A stretch of 64,000 bases of DNA from Corynebacterium pseudopelargi (GTDB lineage: Bacteria > Actinomycetota > Actinomycetes > Mycobacteriales > Mycobacteriaceae), in the NCBI RefSeq assembly GCF_003814005.1, contig NZ_CP033898.1, forward strand, positions 1,116,001-1,180,000. The letters run 5' to 3'. Positions 8,766-19,028 of this stretch are shown piece by piece. The translations under genes were made by a program, and so were the position numbers. The notes below the pieces were generated by a model. The model made no database searches. It was not told the DNA's origin and saw only the letters and a list, made by a program, of their open reading frames with translations. How positions within the stretch are numbered: the stretch's first letter is position 1; every line of letters starts with the position of its first letter.

Positions 8766-9704
8766 ATGCGTTTAGTTTTCGCCGGCACCCCCGAACCAGC
8801 AGCCACCGCTTTAGCAGCACTCTTGCGCAGCAAGCACGAGGTCATAGCCGTGATCACTCGCCCCGATGCCAGGCGCGGCCGTGGGCGCACCCTGCACCCA
8901 TCACCTGTCAAAGCCCTGGCTCAAGCCCACGGCATTGAGGTGCTTACCCCAACGAGCCTTCGCCCCGGCACCGAAGACGGCGATGCATTAGTACAGCGCC
9001 TTGAGGCATTGCAGCCAGACTGCATCCCGGTGGTGGCTTATGGCAACTTAATTGGGCCGAACTTGCTAGAGATCCCACGCCACGGCTGGGTAAACCTGCA
9101 CTTTTCTGTACTGCCACGCTGGCGCGGCGCCTCACCGGTACAAGCCTCGATCCTTGCCGGCGATGAGCACACCGGGGCAAGCGTATTCCAAATTGAACAA
9201 GGCCTCGATACAGGCCCAATCCTTGATTCCTTCGCCGAGCCAATGCCGCAGCGGGCAACCTCTGAAAGTTTGCTCGAGCACCTCAGCGAACAGGGTGCCA
9301 CGCTGCTGGTCAATACGATGGACGCCCTGGAAGCAGGAAAGATTAGCCCAAAGCCCCAGGAAGGCGAAGCAAGTTACGCCGGCAAAATCAGCGTTGAGGA
9401 TGCGCGCCTCGACTTCACCCAAGATGCCGAGGTGCTCGATCGAACCATTAGGGCATTGACTCCGCAGCCAGGTGCCTGGGCAATGGTGGGAGAACATCGC
9501 ATCAAATTCGGCCCGATCGACGTGCTCGAAGACGGCCCCGCCTTAGCCCCAGGCAGCATCCAGGTAGAAAAGCGTCGCGTGCTCGTTGGCACCGGCTCAC
9601 ACCCAGTGGTGCTTGGACATATTCAACCTCCGGGCAAGAAATACATGCCCGCTATCGATTGGGCGCGTGGACAACACGGCCTAGAAAGCAAGGTGTTCGC
9701 ATGA
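8766..9704 (+). CDS. fmt: Methionyl-tRNA formyltransferase
   Basis: Formylates initiator Met-tRNA with 10-formyl-tetrahydrofolate. The 312-aa protein has the N-terminal formyltransferase domain starting MRLVFAGTPEPA, the catalytic block NLHFSVLPRWRGASPVQ and GLDTGPI with its conserved Asp, and a C-terminal OB-fold domain that grips the tRNA. ATG 8766 follows AGGAAG by about 10 bases. Its TGA overlaps the rsmB start codon (ATGA), indicating translational coupling in the def-fmt-rsmB group. Confidence 0.97.
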   Translation: MRLVFAGTPEPAATALAALLRSKHEVIAVITRPDARRGRGRTLHPSPVKALAQAHGIEVLTPTSLRPGTEDGDALVQRLEALQPDCIPVVAYGNLIGPNLLEIPRHGWVNLHFSVLPRWRGASPVQASILAGDEHTGASVFQIEQGLDTGPILDSFAEPMPQRATSESLLEHLSEQGATLLVNTMDALEAGKISPKPQEGEASYAGKISVEDARLDFTQDAEVLDRTIRALTPQPGAWAMVGEHRIKFGPIDVLEDGPALAPGSIQVEKRRVLVGTGSHPVVLGHIQPPGKKYMPAIDWARGQHGLESKVFA

Positions 9705-11215
9705 GCCAGGGAGGCTTTCGTTCTCGTAGCAAGGGCGCAAAAGTGCCGAATCCAAAGCGCTCAAACCCCCAGCACCAAGGCAGGGGGAAACAAGGCAGAG
9801 GTCAGCAACGCGGTTCCCAATACTCCAAGCGTGGTGGCTTTTTGCGCTCCGTGGATACCCCGCGTGCGGTGGCTTTCGAGGCTCTACGTCGCGTCAGTGA
9901 TGAGGGTGCCTATGCCAACTTGGCGCTGCCTGCGTTGATCAAAGAGGCCAAGCTCAAAGGCCGTGACGCTGCCTTTGCCACCGAGCTCACCTATGGCACC
10001 TTGCGTAACCAAGGCATTATCGACGCCGTCATTGATCACCTTGCCGCACAAGGCATCGATTCGATCAGCCCCGAGGTGCTCGATGCGATGCGCTTAGGCG
10101 TGTATCAATTACTCTTTACTCGCGTTGAGGCGCATGCCGCGGTTGATACCAGCGTGAATATCGTGGCAGAACGTGGCCGCGAGCAAGCAAAAGGCTTTGT
10201 CAATGGTGTGCTGCGTCAGGTTGCACGCACCAGCCCTGAGCAGTGGATTGAGCGCTTGAGCCCTGCCACACCTTTGGCTGCAATAGCCTTCCAGCATGCC
10301 CACCCGGTGTGGATTGCGCGCAGTTTTGCTAGGGCCTTGGAGCTGGATCCGACCTTGCTCAGCACAGACGATGCCCAGGAGCTCGAGCGTGCGCTGCAGG
10401 CAGATTCCGAGCGCCCGGGCGTGCATTTGGTAGCGCGCCCCGGTGAGATCACCGCGGAGGAACTAGCCCTGGTCAGTGGTGGTGAAGAAGGCCAATATTC
10501 GCCCTATGCCGTGAAGCTGCCAGGCGGAGATCCCGGTGCGATCGAAGCGGTCCAGCAAGGCATGGCCGCAGTGCAGGATGAAGGCAGCCAGCTCATTGCC
10601 AATGCGTTGGTTCAGGCTCCGGTGGAAGGCCCGGATACCGGCAAATGGCTGGATCTATGCGCAGGCCCTGGTGGCAAGGCCGCGCTGATCGGCTCGTTGG
10701 CTCAGATTGATCAAGCCACCGTGGATGCCGTGGAGGTATCCAAGCACCGCGCCGGTTTGGTGCGAGGTGCCGTCGAAGGGCTTCCTGTGAATGTGCAGGT
10801 AGGTGATGGGCGTGAATTCGGCACCCCAGGTAGTTACGACCGAGTGCTTGTCGACGCCCCCTGTTCCGGCCTTGGAGCGTTGCGACGCCGGCCGGAGGCG
10901 CGCTGGCGCAAAGCAGAGCACGATATAGACGAGCTGCACCCACTCCAGCTTGCCTTGTTGCGCCGCGCCCTCGAGCTCACCCGTGAAGGGGGAGTAGTGG
11001 TGTATTCCACGTGCTCACCCGATCTGCGCGAAACCCGCGAAGTGGTGGACGCAGTACTGAAAGAAGGCGCCGCCGTCGAGCTTGATGCGAAGGCCTTGAT
11101 TCCCACGATGTCCGATACCGGATCGGCAGCTTCGGTGCAGATGTGGCCACACCGCCATGGCACCGACGCGATGTTCTTTGCGGTATTACGCAAGCCGATT
11201 AGCGCTTCTCGCTAG
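9701..11215 (+). CDS. rsmB: 16S rRNA m5C967 methyltransferase (RsmB/Sun family)
   Basis: SAM-dependent RNA cytosine-C5 methyltransferase. The 504-aa protein starts at ATG 9701 inside the fmt stop; the first 45 or so residues are a basic, Gln/Gly-rich unstructured tail. Next comes a NusB-like RNA-binding domain (VAFEALRRVSDEGAYANLAL), then the catalytic domain with LDLCAGPGGKAA for SAM, DAPCSGLGALRRRPE (motif IV Cys) and YSTCSPDLRE (motif VI catalytic Cys). The exact rRNA target is inferred from the family. The basic N-terminal tail is longer than in E. coli RsmB. Confidence 0.93.
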   Translation: MSQGGFRSRSKGAKVPNPKRSNPQHQGRGKQGRGQQRGSQYSKRGGFLRSVDTPRAVAFEALRRVSDEGAYANLALPALIKEAKLKGRDAAFATELTYGTLRNQGIIDAVIDHLAAQGIDSISPEVLDAMRLGVYQLLFTRVEAHAAVDTSVNIVAERGREQAKGFVNGVLRQVARTSPEQWIERLSPATPLAAIAFQHAHPVWIARSFARALELDPTLLSTDDAQELERALQADSERPGVHLVARPGEITAEELALVSGGEEGQYSPYAVKLPGGDPGAIEAVQQGMAAVQDEGSQLIANALVQAPVEGPDTGKWLDLCAGPGGKAALIGSLAQIDQATVDAVEVSKHRAGLVRGAVEGLPVNVQVGDGREFGTPGSYDRVLVDAPCSGLGALRRRPEARWRKAEHDIDELHPLQLALLRRALELTREGGVVVYSTCSPDLRETREVVDAVLKEGAAVELDAKALIPTMSDTGSAASVQMWPHRHGTDAMFFAVLRKPISASR

Positions 11216-11218
11216 ACT
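11213..11218 (+). promoter_or_regulatory. -10 element of a probable leaderless rpe transcript
   Basis: TAGACT ends 6 bases before ATG 11225 and overlaps the last codons of rsmB. No ribosome-binding site is visible before rpe. Confidence 0.5.
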
Positions 11219-11224
11219 GGGCTC

Positions 11225-11896
11225 ATGGCTGAACAACGCGCTCCGATCATCGCACCTTCAATCTTGGCGGCAGATTTCACCGTATTGGGCAAGGAAGTCG
11301 AGGCGATCGCCAACGCCGACTGGGTACACGTGGACGTCATGGATGGCCACTTTGTACCCAACCTTTCCTTCGGTGCCGACATCACCAAGGCCGTTGCGCG
11401 GGTAACGCAGCTTCCGCTCGATGTGCATCTCATGATCGAGAACCCTCAACGCTGGGTGGATTCCTATATCGAGGCCGGTGCATCCTGTGTGATCTTCCAT
11501 ATCGAGGCCACCGATAAGCCGGTCGAATTAGCGCGCCATATCCGCGCCCAAGGAGTTCGCGCCGGCTTCTCTCTAAGGCCAGCAACCCCTATTGAGCCGA
11601 TGCTGGAGCACCTGGGAGAGTTTGACGAGGTGCTCGTGATGAGCGTGGAACCTGGCTTTGGTGGCCAATCCTTTATGCCAGAGCAACTGGAAAAAGTACG
11701 CACACTGCGCAGCTATATTGATGCCCACAACCTAGACGTCACCATCGAGATCGACGGTGGCATCAGTGAAGACACCATTGCCCAGGCCGCGGCCGCCGGT
11801 TGTGATGCCTTTGTTGCAGGTTCTGCCGTGTACCGGGATCAAGATCCTGGCGCTGCTGTAGATCGACTGAGAAACCTCGCCGCCAGTGCACGATAA
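11225..11896 (+). CDS. rpe: Ribulose-phosphate 3-epimerase
   Basis: Interconverts ribulose 5-phosphate and xylulose 5-phosphate in the pentose phosphate pathway. The 223-aa TIM barrel has IAPSILAADF, the metal-binding DVMDGHFVPNLSFG, HLMI, MSVEPGFGGQSF and EIDGGI, all intact. It opens the riboflavin cluster; ribulose 5-phosphate is also the substrate of the DHBP synthase half of RibBA, which gives the linkage metabolic sense. The mRNA is probably leaderless (TAGACT at 11213-11218). Confidence 0.97.
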   Translation: MAEQRAPIIAPSILAADFTVLGKEVEAIANADWVHVDVMDGHFVPNLSFGADITKAVARVTQLPLDVHLMIENPQRWVDSYIEAGASCVIFHIEATDKPVELARHIRAQGVRAGFSLRPATPIEPMLEHLGEFDEVLVMSVEPGFGGQSFMPEQLEKVRTLRSYIDAHNLDVTIEIDGGISEDTIAQAAAAGCDAFVAGSAVYRDQDPGAAVDRLRNLAASAR

Positions 11897-12956
11897 TCCG
11901 CTCACACTGCCCTTAAGTAGTCTTCGCAGCCACGACGCGATCGTGGTGGAGCAGCGCGAATGGTTTGCTGATGAAGAACTACGGCGCGCGCTGGCACTCG
12001 CGGTGGCTGCCGGTGATCGAGCCCAAGGAACGACCAGCCCCAACCCACCAGTAGGTGCAGCAGTGGTCGCCCTCGATGGCGAGGTGGTTGGTGTGGGTGC
12101 CACTGAACCCGTTGGTGGCCCTCATGCTGAGGTGATGGCCTTGCGTCAAGCCGGCGCCCAGGCCGAGGGAGCCACGATGGTGGTCACCCTTGAGCCTTGT
12201 GCCCATACCGGCCGCACGGGCCCGTGTACCCAAGCCATCATCGATGCCGGCATCGCGCGCGTGCTGTATTGCCACAAAGACCCCTCTGCACTTGCCGGGG
12301 GTGGAGCACAGGTCTTAGAACACGCCGGTGTGGAAAGCGAATACCTCGGCTTGGCGGTCAAGGCGCTGCAGCCTTGGCTGCATGCCCAACACTCCCAACG
12401 GCCCTATGTGGTAGCCAAGATCGCCCAAAGCGCCGATGGTTTCGTCGCTGCGGCAGATGGCAGCAGCCAATGGATCACCGGTGCTGCCGCGCGCCAGGCG
12501 GGGCATCGTTTTCGTGCTCAAGCCGACGCCATCATGGTTGGCACGGGAACAGTCTTAGCCGATAACCCCACCTTGAGTGCTCGCGATGGGCACGGCAATG
12601 AATTGGAAAAACAACCGCGCCCCATCGTGGTTGGTACTCGCACCATTCCTTCCGAGGCAATGCTGTGGCAGCGAGGGGTAGAGCAGTTTTCTTCTCCAGC
12701 ACAGGCTTTGGATTGGTTGTGGGATCACGGCGAGCGCCTGGTGTTGGTAGAAGGTGGTCCGGATTTAATTACCTCGATGCTCACACTCGACCTCGTAGAT
12801 GAGCTGCATCTGTATCTGGCGCCCTTATTGTTAGGCGCAGGTAAAAGCAGCGTGGGTCATGTGGCTGGAACATTAGAGCACGCAACGCGGTTTTATGTAG
12901 AAGCAACGGAAATGTTTGGCCAGGATGTGGCTGTGGTGATGAGGAGAACAACCTAG
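11886..12956 (+). CDS. ribD: Bifunctional riboflavin deaminase/reductase (RibD)
   Basis: Converts the first pyrimidine intermediate of riboflavin synthesis by deamination and NADPH-dependent side-chain reduction. The deaminase domain has the zinc-binding HAEVMAL and PCAHTGRTGPCTQAI; the reductase domain begins around KIAQSADGFVAAADGSSQWITG. From GTG 11886 the protein is 356 aa and overlaps rpe by 11 bases. GTG 11943 or 11946 would give the more typical 336-337 aa. No start has a clear ribosome-binding site, so the N-terminus is uncertain. The stop shares one base with the ribE start (TAGTG). Confidence 0.93.
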   Translation: MHDNPLTLPLSSLRSHDAIVVEQREWFADEELRRALALAVAAGDRAQGTTSPNPPVGAAVVALDGEVVGVGATEPVGGPHAEVMALRQAGAQAEGATMVVTLEPCAHTGRTGPCTQAIIDAGIARVLYCHKDPSALAGGGAQVLEHAGVESEYLGLAVKALQPWLHAQHSQRPYVVAKIAQSADGFVAAADGSSQWITGAAARQAGHRFRAQADAIMVGTGTVLADNPTLSARDGHGNELEKQPRPIVVGTRTIPSEAMLWQRGVEQFSSPAQALDWLWDHGERLVLVEGGPDLITSMLTLDLVDELHLYLAPLLLGAGKSSVGHVAGTLEHATRFYVEATEMFGQDVAVVMRRTT

Positions 12957-13597
12957 TGTTTACCGGAATTGTGGAATGCAAAGGCACTGTGGATCGCATC
13001 GAGCACCTCGAAGATGCAGCGCGGATTCGCATCCACGCACCTGAGGTGTTAGGCGATGCCCACTTAGGAGATTCCATTAGCGTGGCCGGCGTGTGCTTAA
13101 CGGTGGCCAATAAAACGGCTGAGCACTTCGAAGCCGATGTGATGCAAGAATCCCTCAATCGCAGCAGCCTCGGCCAGCTTGAGGTTGGCGATGAAGTAAA
13201 CCTCGAACGGGCCATGGCTGCTAATGGGCGCTTCGGTGGCCATGTGGTCCAGGGGCACGTCGATGGCACCAGTGAGCTTATAGAGCGAAGCTCTAGTGAG
13301 CACTGGGATGTGCTGAGGTTTCGTCTTCCTGCAGCCCTCAAGCGCTATGTGGTGGAAAAGGGCTCCATCTGTGTATCGGGCACCTCGCTTACCGTCAGTG
13401 GGATCAGTGCCGAAACAGATCCCTGTGCCGATGGATGGTTTGAGGTCTCTTTAATTCCCACCACCCTTGAAGCCACCACCTTAGGCACCCTTGCTGTATC
13501 CGAGCCGGTCAATATCGAAGTGGATGTGATGGCGAAATACGTAGAGCGCATGGCGATGTTGAACCCCGATCAATCGCCTGAGCACCCTTGCAGCTAG
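12956..13597 (+). CDS. ribE: Riboflavin synthase, alpha subunit
   Basis: Dismutates two 6,7-dimethyl-8-ribityllumazine molecules to riboflavin. The 213-aa protein begins with the signature MFTGIVE and consists of two similar lumazine-binding beta-barrel halves: the first with SISVAGVCLTV and GGHVVQGHVDGT, the second with GSICVSGTSLTVSGI. GTG 12956 overlaps the ribD stop by one base, with GAGGAGA (12941-12947) upstream. It is named ribC in some corynebacterial annotations. Confidence 0.96.
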   Translation: MFTGIVECKGTVDRIEHLEDAARIRIHAPEVLGDAHLGDSISVAGVCLTVANKTAEHFEADVMQESLNRSSLGQLEVGDEVNLERAMAANGRFGGHVVQGHVDGTSELIERSSSEHWDVLRFRLPAALKRYVVEKGSICVSGTSLTVSGISAETDPCADGWFEVSLIPTTLEATTLGTLAVSEPVNIEVDVMAKYVERMAMLNPDQSPEHPCS

Positions 13598-13608
13598 GCT
13601 AAATCATC

Positions 13609-14901
13609 GTGACCCAAGCCGAACACGATTCCATCCAACTCGACTCGGTAGAAGACGCCATCAAGGCAATTGCCAAAGGCGAAGCCGTTGTGGTGGTAGA
13701 CAATGTCGACCGCGAAAATGAAGGCGACTTAATCTTCGCCGCAGAATGCGCCACCCCGGAGCTGGTGAGCTTTATGGTGCGTTACTCTTCCGGCTATATC
13801 TGCGCGGCGCTTGAAGGTGATGATCTCGACCGCCTGGCATTGCCGCCGATGGTGCGACGCAACGAGGATCAACGCGGCACTGCCTATGCCATCACGGTGG
13901 ACGCAGCCAATGGTTCTACGGGTATTTCGGCAACCCACCGCGCGGAGACGCTGCGCCTGCTTGCCAATGCTTCAGCCCAACCGGAGGATTTCACCCGTCC
14001 TGGCCATGTGGTGCCACTGCGTGCCCGCTCAGCCGGGGTGCTTGTGCGCGATGGGCATACCGAAGCCTCAGTTGATTTAGCGCGTTTGGCAGGCTTGCAG
14101 CCAGTGGGCGTGTTGTGCGAGCTGGTGAGCGAGGAAGATCCCACCGATATGGCCCGCTCGCCGGAGCTGCGTGCTTTTGCTGATCGCCACGGGTTGAAGA
14201 TGATCTCCATCGAGCAGCTCATTGCTTGGCGCAAGGCCCACGATCCTGCAGCGCAGTCAGTTCCGATCGAGCAAGAAGATGCAGGTTTTCAACGGGTGGT
14301 ACACACCACCTTGCCCACTGATTACGGCACCTTCGAGTGCTTCGGCTACCGCGATGAGTCCGAGGAAACCGACCATGTTGCCTTGGTTATGGGCGATGTT
14401 GCTGGCGCAGATCAGGTGCTGGTGCGTGTGCACTCGGAATGCCTGACTGGCGATGTGTTTGCCTCAAGGCGTTGTGATTGCGGCGATCAGCTTCACGCTG
14501 CACTTGAGCAGATTGCAGCAGAAGGTAAAGGGGTGGTGCTGTACTTGCGTGGCCATGAAGGCCGCGGCATTGGGCTTTTGGCAAAGCTTCGTGCCTATAA
14601 GCTCCAAGACGAAGGCGCAGATACCGTCGATGCCAATTTGGCTCTGGGGCTTCCTGCGGATGCGCGAGATTATCGGGTAGCGGCGTTGATGCTGCAGGAT
14701 TTGGGTGTAGAAAGCATTCGCCTGTTAAGCAATAACCCTCAAAAGCAAGATAGCCTCGCGGCCTATGGGGTGGTCACTGATGCAGTGCTGCCTCTGAAAG
14801 TGCGGGTGCATGAGGATAATCGCCACTATTTAGAAACCAAGCGCGACCGGATGGGGCATCGCTTGCCTTGGTTGTCCGGTTCACAATCCGACGAGAGCTA
14901 G
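13609..14901 (+). CDS. ribBA: Bifunctional DHBP synthase / GTP cyclohydrolase II
   Basis: Supplies both starting branches of riboflavin synthesis: 3,4-dihydroxy-2-butanone 4-phosphate from ribulose 5-phosphate, and the pyrimidine precursor from GTP. It is 430 aa from GTG 13609. The N-terminal half has [18 protein letters not shown] and the [11 protein letters not shown] region; the C-terminal half has [20 protein letters not shown], whose cysteines bind zinc, and [16 protein letters not shown]. Both catalytic halves look complete. It lies between ribE and ribH. Confidence 0.96.
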   Translation: MTQAEHDSIQLDSVEDAIKAIAKGEAVVVVDNVDRENEGDLIFAAECATPELVSFMVRYSSGYICAALEGDDLDRLALPPMVRRNEDQRGTAYAITVDAANGSTGISATHRAETLRLLANASAQPEDFTRPGHVVPLRARSAGVLVRDGHTEASVDLARLAGLQPVGVLCELVSEEDPTDMARSPELRAFADRHGLKMISIEQLIAWRKAHDPAAQSVPIEQEDAGFQRVVHTTLPTDYGTFECFGYRDESEETDHVALVMGDVAGADQVLVRVHSECLTGDVFASRRCDCGDQLHAALEQIAAEGKGVVLYLRGHEGRGIGLLAKLRAYKLQDEGADTVDANLALGLPADARDYRVAALMLQDLGVESIRLLSNNPQKQDSLAAYGVVTDAVLPLKVRVHEDNRHYLETKRDRMGHRLPWLSGSQSDES

Positions 14902-14914
14902 GAAAGAAACGAAG

Positions 14915-15385
14915 ATGGCAGTAGCAGGATTACCGCAGCTAGATCAGATCCAAACTCCCGGTTATACGGTGGGCATTGTCACCGCGATGTGGAATCAGGA
15001 AATCTGCGATCAGCTCCACGCTCGCGCCAAAGCGACAGCAAAACAGGCTGGTGCGAAGGTAATTGAGGTGCGCGTGCCCGGTGCACTTGAGCTTCCGGTG
15101 GTAGCCCAAAAGCTTGCCCGCACCTGTGATGCGGTGGTGGCGTTAGGCTGCGTTATTCGCGGTGGTACACCGCACTTTGACTATGTGTGCGATTCGGTAA
15201 CCCAAGGCCTTACCCGTGTAGCCCTCGACGCCGAAACCCCAGTGGGCAATGGTGTGCTGACTTGTAATGAGCAGCAGCAGGCCGTTGATCGTGCCGGTTT
15301 TGAGGATTCTCAAGAAGACAAAGGTGCTGAGGCCACACTCGCAGCACTGTATAGCGCCAAGGCGCTCAACGCCCTGCCGGGCTAA
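14915..15385 (+). CDS. ribH: 6,7-dimethyl-8-ribityllumazine synthase
   Basis: Condenses the two riboflavin precursors to lumazine; it forms large homo-oligomers. The 156-aa protein has the expected features: [11 protein letters not shown] near residue 20, [32 protein letters not shown] with the catalytic His, and [18 protein letters not shown] 14915 follows AGGAAAG (14901-14907). It is the last riboflavin gene. I see no FMN riboswitch ahead of the cluster, which continues straight from rpe. Confidence 0.97.
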   Translation: MAVAGLPQLDQIQTPGYTVGIVTAMWNQEICDQLHARAKATAKQAGAKVIEVRVPGALELPVVAQKLARTCDAVVALGCVIRGGTPHFDYVCDSVTQGLTRVALDAETPVGNGVLTCNEQQQAVDRAGFEDSQEDKGAEATLAALYSAKALNALPG

Positions 15386-15498
15386 GGCTGGGCAATGAGG
15401 CTCTAGGATTGCTCGGTACTAAGATGGATCGGGATATCTTGGCCAGAAGATCTTGCAACGCTGCCCACAGCAATGAACATGGATAGAGAAGCAACGAG

Positions 15499-16032
15499 AT
15501 GAGTGACGTGGAAAATTTGAGCAATCGCCGTCTCAGTGACGAGGAGTTACAGCGTTATGTTGCAGCCGATGCTGCACTGACCAGTAATAAGCCTTGGACT
15601 TTGACGATTGTGTCTCGCAAGATGCGACTCTGGGCAATCATCGCCGCGACGGTGATTGTGTTGCTGCACGTATTTCTTGCAATAGTCGTTGCCATTGGCG
15701 ACACCGGTACCACCGTAACCGTGATCGATCAGTGGGGATACTTCCTCGTTGGCGTGCTGCTTGCCGCCATCGTCTTTATCGCGCTGTGGCGCCCGCGGGT
15801 GCAAGCAAATGAGGACGGGGTAGAGGTGCGCAACTTCTTGGGCACCAAGTTTTATCCGTGGGTGGTGATCTACGGGCTGAACTTCCCCGAGGGTGCCAAG
15901 ATGGCGCGCCTTGAATTGCCCGACTTTGAGTACGTAGCACTGTGGGCGTTGCAGGCCTCCGATGGAGCCCAGGCCGTGGCCGATGTCCAAGCCTTCCGCG
16001 CACTCGAAGCTCGTTATATGCCTGAAGATTAG
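15499..16032 (+). CDS. Membrane protein with a bacterial PH-like domain
   Basis: Conserved actinobacterial protein of unknown role, 177 aa. Two membrane segments at about residues 43-66 and 79-97 form a hairpin, followed by a cytoplasmic PH-like domain that begins around WRPRVQANEDGVEVRNFLG. The gene sits between ribH and uvrC, as its counterpart does in M. tuberculosis and C. glutamicum. No catalytic motif is visible. ATG 15499 follows GAGAAG. The 113-base gap after ribH contains TAAGAT at 15420-15425, a possible promoter element. Confidence 0.8.
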   Translation: MSDVENLSNRRLSDEELQRYVAADAALTSNKPWTLTIVSRKMRLWAIIAATVIVLLHVFLAIVVAIGDTGTTVTVIDQWGYFLVGVLLAAIVFIALWRPRVQANEDGVEVRNFLGTKFYPWVVIYGLNFPEGAKMARLELPDFEYVALWALQASDGAQAVADVQAFRALEARYMPED

Positions 16033-16044
16033 AAGATTGCTCTC

Positions 16045-18096
16045 GTGACAGATCCGGCACAGTATCGTCCCGCCCCCGGCTCCATTCCCACGGAACCGGG
16101 GGTATATAAATTCCGTGACCCTTCTGGGCGCGTGGTGTATGTGGGCAAGGCCAAAAACCTTCGCGCACGCTTGTCCAATTACTTCCAAGACCTCTCGCAA
16201 CTGCATCCGCGCACGCGCCAGATGGTCACCACCGCCTCCCAGGTGGAGTGGACCGTGGTGGCCAGTGAGGTGGAGGCGCTCCAGCTGGAATACACCTGGA
16301 TTAAGCGTTTCGATCCGCGCTTCAATGTGAAGTATCGCGACGATAAAACGTATCCAGTTCTTGCGGTAAGCACCGGGGAGCGCATTCCGAGGGCCTTTTT
16401 CTATCGCGGCCCAAGGCGCAAGGGTGTGCGGTATTTCGGCCCGTATTCTCATGCGTGGGCGGTGCGGGAAACGCTTGATCTTCTTACTCGCGTCTTTCCC
16501 GTTCGCACCTGCTCCAAGGGTGTGTATAACCGCCACGAGTCCCTGGGAAGGCCGTGCTTATTGGGCTACATCGATAAATGCTCGGCTCCGTGTGTGGGCA
16601 AGGTCAGTGAGCAGGAGCACCGCGAGATTGTGAAGGGTTTCTTGCGTTTTATGGCAGGCCATACCGATGCCGTGGTGCGCGATTTAAATGCCCGGATGCA
16701 TGAAGCGGCCGCCGAGATGGATTTTGAGCGTGCGGCGCGTTTGCGCGATGATCTGCAGGCAGTGCAAAAGATCACGGAGCAACAAGCCGTGGTGCTTGGC
16801 GACGGCACCGACGCCGATGTTATTGGTGTATGGGCTGATGAACTCGAAGCAGCGATTCAGATGTTTCACGTTCGTGCCGGAAGGATTCGAGGCCAACGCG
16901 GCTGGGTGGTGGAACGCACCGAAGACGGTGACGAAGCCCTAGCTGAGCTGCTGCAGACCTTTTTAATCCAGTTCTATTCCGATGCGGTTGAACAAGAAGA
17001 AAGCGCTGCTGGTTTAGAAGAAAAGATTGACCGCCGTGGCGTTGATCAAGAAAGCCACCAGAGCACACCGTGGACCAGAGATGATGGGATCCATCGGGTG
17101 GTGCCGAAGGAAGTGTTAATCGACCGCGAGGCACTCGATCTTGAGCGCACCAAAGAAATGCTCGGCACGCTAAGGGGTGCTGCTGTTGATCTTCGCGTGC
17201 CACAGCGTGGCGATAAGCGCGCGCTGATGGAAACGGTGCAGAAAAACGCCAAGGATGCGCTTCGCCAGCACAAGATGAAGCGGGTTGGGGATTTGAGTGC
17301 TCGTTCCCAGGCGTTGCAGGAATTGCAGGAGGCCTTGGGCTTAGAGCAGGCTCCCTTGCGCATCGAATGTACTGATATCTCGCATATTCAAGGCACCGAT
17401 GTGGTGGCATCTCTGGTGGTGTTTGAAGATGGCTTGCCAAAAAAGCAAGACTATCGGCGCTATCACATCAAAGAGGCCGCAGGCGATGGGCATTCCAATG
17501 ACGTGGCTTCCATTGCGGAGGTCACCAGGCGGCGTTTTGCTCGCCACAAAGAGGATGTGCGGGCGTTGCCGGATGAAGCCGATGAGGCGCGCTTTGAAGA
17601 TGAGGCGAATCCGGAGCAGGAGCAGCAGCGTCGCTTTGCGTATCCGCCGCAGCTTTTCGTAGTCGATGGTGGTGCCCCGCAGGTAGCTGCCGCGCAGGCG
17701 GTGTTTGATGAGCTCGGCATTGTCGATGTGGCCTTGATTGGTATTGCCAAGCGCCTTGAAGAGGTGTGGGTTCCAGGCGATGATGAGCCTTTGATTTTGC
17801 CTAGAAATTCCCAGGCCATGTACTTAATTCAGCAGCTTCGCGATGAAGCCCACCGCTTTGCCATTAACTTTCACCGCCAGCAGCGTTCCAAGCGTATGCG
17901 CGCCTCGGAGCTTGATGCCGTACCGGGATTAGGGCAGGCGCGTAGGAAGGCGTTGGTGCAGCATTTCGGGTCGGTGAAAAAGCTCAAGGCCGCCAGTGTT
18001 GAGGAGATCGCTGGGGTGAAAGGCTTTGGGCCGAAACTCGCTCAGGCCTGTTTTGAGGCGCTGCATGGTGCTGATGGTGGGGCGTCGAAAAGCTAG
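16045..18096 (+). CDS. uvrC: Excinuclease ABC subunit C
   Basis: Makes the dual incisions of nucleotide excision repair with UvrA and UvrB. The 683-aa protein has the N-terminal GIY-YIG-type nuclease ([20 protein letters not shown]), a four-cysteine cluster in the [17 protein letters not shown] region, the UVR motif that contacts UvrB ([17 protein letters not shown]), the RNase H-like C-terminal nuclease with [11 protein letters not shown] and VVDGG, and two helix-hairpin-helix motifs at the end. The GTG 16045 start has AGAAG about 10 bases upstream. rapZ follows after 10 bases, as in most Gram-positives. Confidence 0.97.
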   Translation: MTDPAQYRPAPGSIPTEPGVYKFRDPSGRVVYVGKAKNLRARLSNYFQDLSQLHPRTRQMVTTASQVEWTVVASEVEALQLEYTWIKRFDPRFNVKYRDDKTYPVLAVSTGERIPRAFFYRGPRRKGVRYFGPYSHAWAVRETLDLLTRVFPVRTCSKGVYNRHESLGRPCLLGYIDKCSAPCVGKVSEQEHREIVKGFLRFMAGHTDAVVRDLNARMHEAAAEMDFERAARLRDDLQAVQKITEQQAVVLGDGTDADVIGVWADELEAAIQMFHVRAGRIRGQRGWVVERTEDGDEALAELLQTFLIQFYSDAVEQEESAAGLEEKIDRRGVDQESHQSTPWTRDDGIHRVVPKEVLIDREALDLERTKEMLGTLRGAAVDLRVPQRGDKRALMETVQKNAKDALRQHKMKRVGDLSARSQALQELQEALGLEQAPLRIECTDISHIQGTDVVASLVVFEDGLPKKQDYRRYHIKEAAGDGHSNDVASIAEVTRRRFARHKEDVRALPDEADEARFEDEANPEQEQQRRFAYPPQLFVVDGGAPQVAAAQAVFDELGIVDVALIGIAKRLEEVWVPGDDEPLILPRNSQAMYLIQQLRDEAHRFAINFHRQQRSKRMRASELDAVPGLGQARRKALVQHFGSVKKLKAASVEEIAGVKGFGPKLAQACFEALHGADGGASKS

Positions 18097-18099
18097 ACT
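18094..18099 (+). promoter_or_regulatory. -10 element of a probable leaderless rapZ transcript
   Basis: TAGACT overlaps the uvrC stop codon and ends 7 bases before ATG 18107. Confidence 0.5.
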
Positions 18100-18106
18100 G
18101 GCCACT

Positions 18107-19006
18107 ATGATGATGAATCTTCGCTCCGATGTAGAACCGCGCACCGAGATTCCACCGGTATTGATCACAGGCCTTTCCGGTGCGGGCTTAAGTTCCGCGG
18201 CGCGGGTGCTTGAAGATATGGGCTGGTTTGTAACCCAAAACATTCCACCGCAGTTGATTGTGCATCTTGCAGAGATGATCGCGGACCCAACCTCGCCGGT
18301 AGACAAGGTAGCGGTGGTCACCGACGTGCGTTCGCGGGAATTTGTGGGAAGCCTGGAACAAATTATTGCCGAGCTTTCCGAGCGCGGCATGAAGCCGCTG
18401 GTGATGTTCATGGACGCGCGCGATGATGTGCTGATTAAGCGCTTTGATAATCTGCGCCGCACCCACCCGCTACAGGGCAGCGGCACGCTCATGGTGGGCA
18501 TCGAACGCGAACGCGAGATGCTCTCAGGTGTGCGGGAATCCGCCGATGTGATCATCGATACGTCTGATCTATCCGTGCACGACCTGCGCCGCGTGATCGA
18601 ACCGAATTTTTCCTCCATTGCCAATAAACGCCAACACGTCACGGTGCAGTCTTTCGGCTTTAAACATGGCTCTCCACGCGACACCGATGTGATGATTGAC
18701 GTGCGCTTTTTGCCAAACCCCTTCTGGGTGCCGGAGCTGCGGCCATTCCGTGGTGTGGATAAACCAGTGGCAGATTATGTGCTGAGCCAAGACGCGGCCG
18801 AGCCCTTCCTTGAGCACTTCATGGAGATGTTCGACGATATGCGCCCAGGTTTTGAACATGAGGGCAAAAAGTTCATCACCATCTCCATCGGATGCACCGG
18901 AGGCCATCACCGATCCGTGGCCATTGCCGAGGAAATTGGCCGCCGCCTAAGAGAGCGCGGCGACTTGGACGTCAATGTCCAACACCGCGATATCTCCCGC
19001 AATTAG
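18107..19006 (+). CDS. rapZ: RapZ/YvcJ-family nucleotide-binding protein
   Basis: Family of P-loop proteins; the E. coli member controls amino-sugar synthesis through small-RNA decay, the B. subtilis one binds GTP/ATP. The 299-aa protein starts at the first of three consecutive in-frame ATGs (18107, 18110, 18113). The C-terminal sensory domain is well kept ([38 protein letters not shown]). The P-loop is unusual, [11 protein letters not shown]: the Lys or Arg that normally follows GxG is Leu, so phosphate binding may be weakened. It forms the classic uvrC-rapZ-yvcK-whiA cluster. Confidence 0.92.
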   Translation: MMMNLRSDVEPRTEIPPVLITGLSGAGLSSAARVLEDMGWFVTQNIPPQLIVHLAEMIADPTSPVDKVAVVTDVRSREFVGSLEQIIAELSERGMKPLVMFMDARDDVLIKRFDNLRRTHPLQGSGTLMVGIEREREMLSGVRESADVIIDTSDLSVHDLRRVIEPNFSSIANKRQHVTVQSFGFKHGSPRDTDVMIDVRFLPNPFWVPELRPFRGVDKPVADYVLSQDAAEPFLEHFMEMFDDMRPGFEHEGKKFITISIGCTGGHHRSVAIAEEIGRRLRERGDLDVNVQHRDISRN

Positions 19007-19028
19007 CCTGCTTGGAGGCTTTTGAGTT

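Noticed and set aside
15547..16536. 329-codon minus-strand frame across the PH-domain gene and uvrC
   Set aside because: It overlaps two supported genes and shows no family motif.
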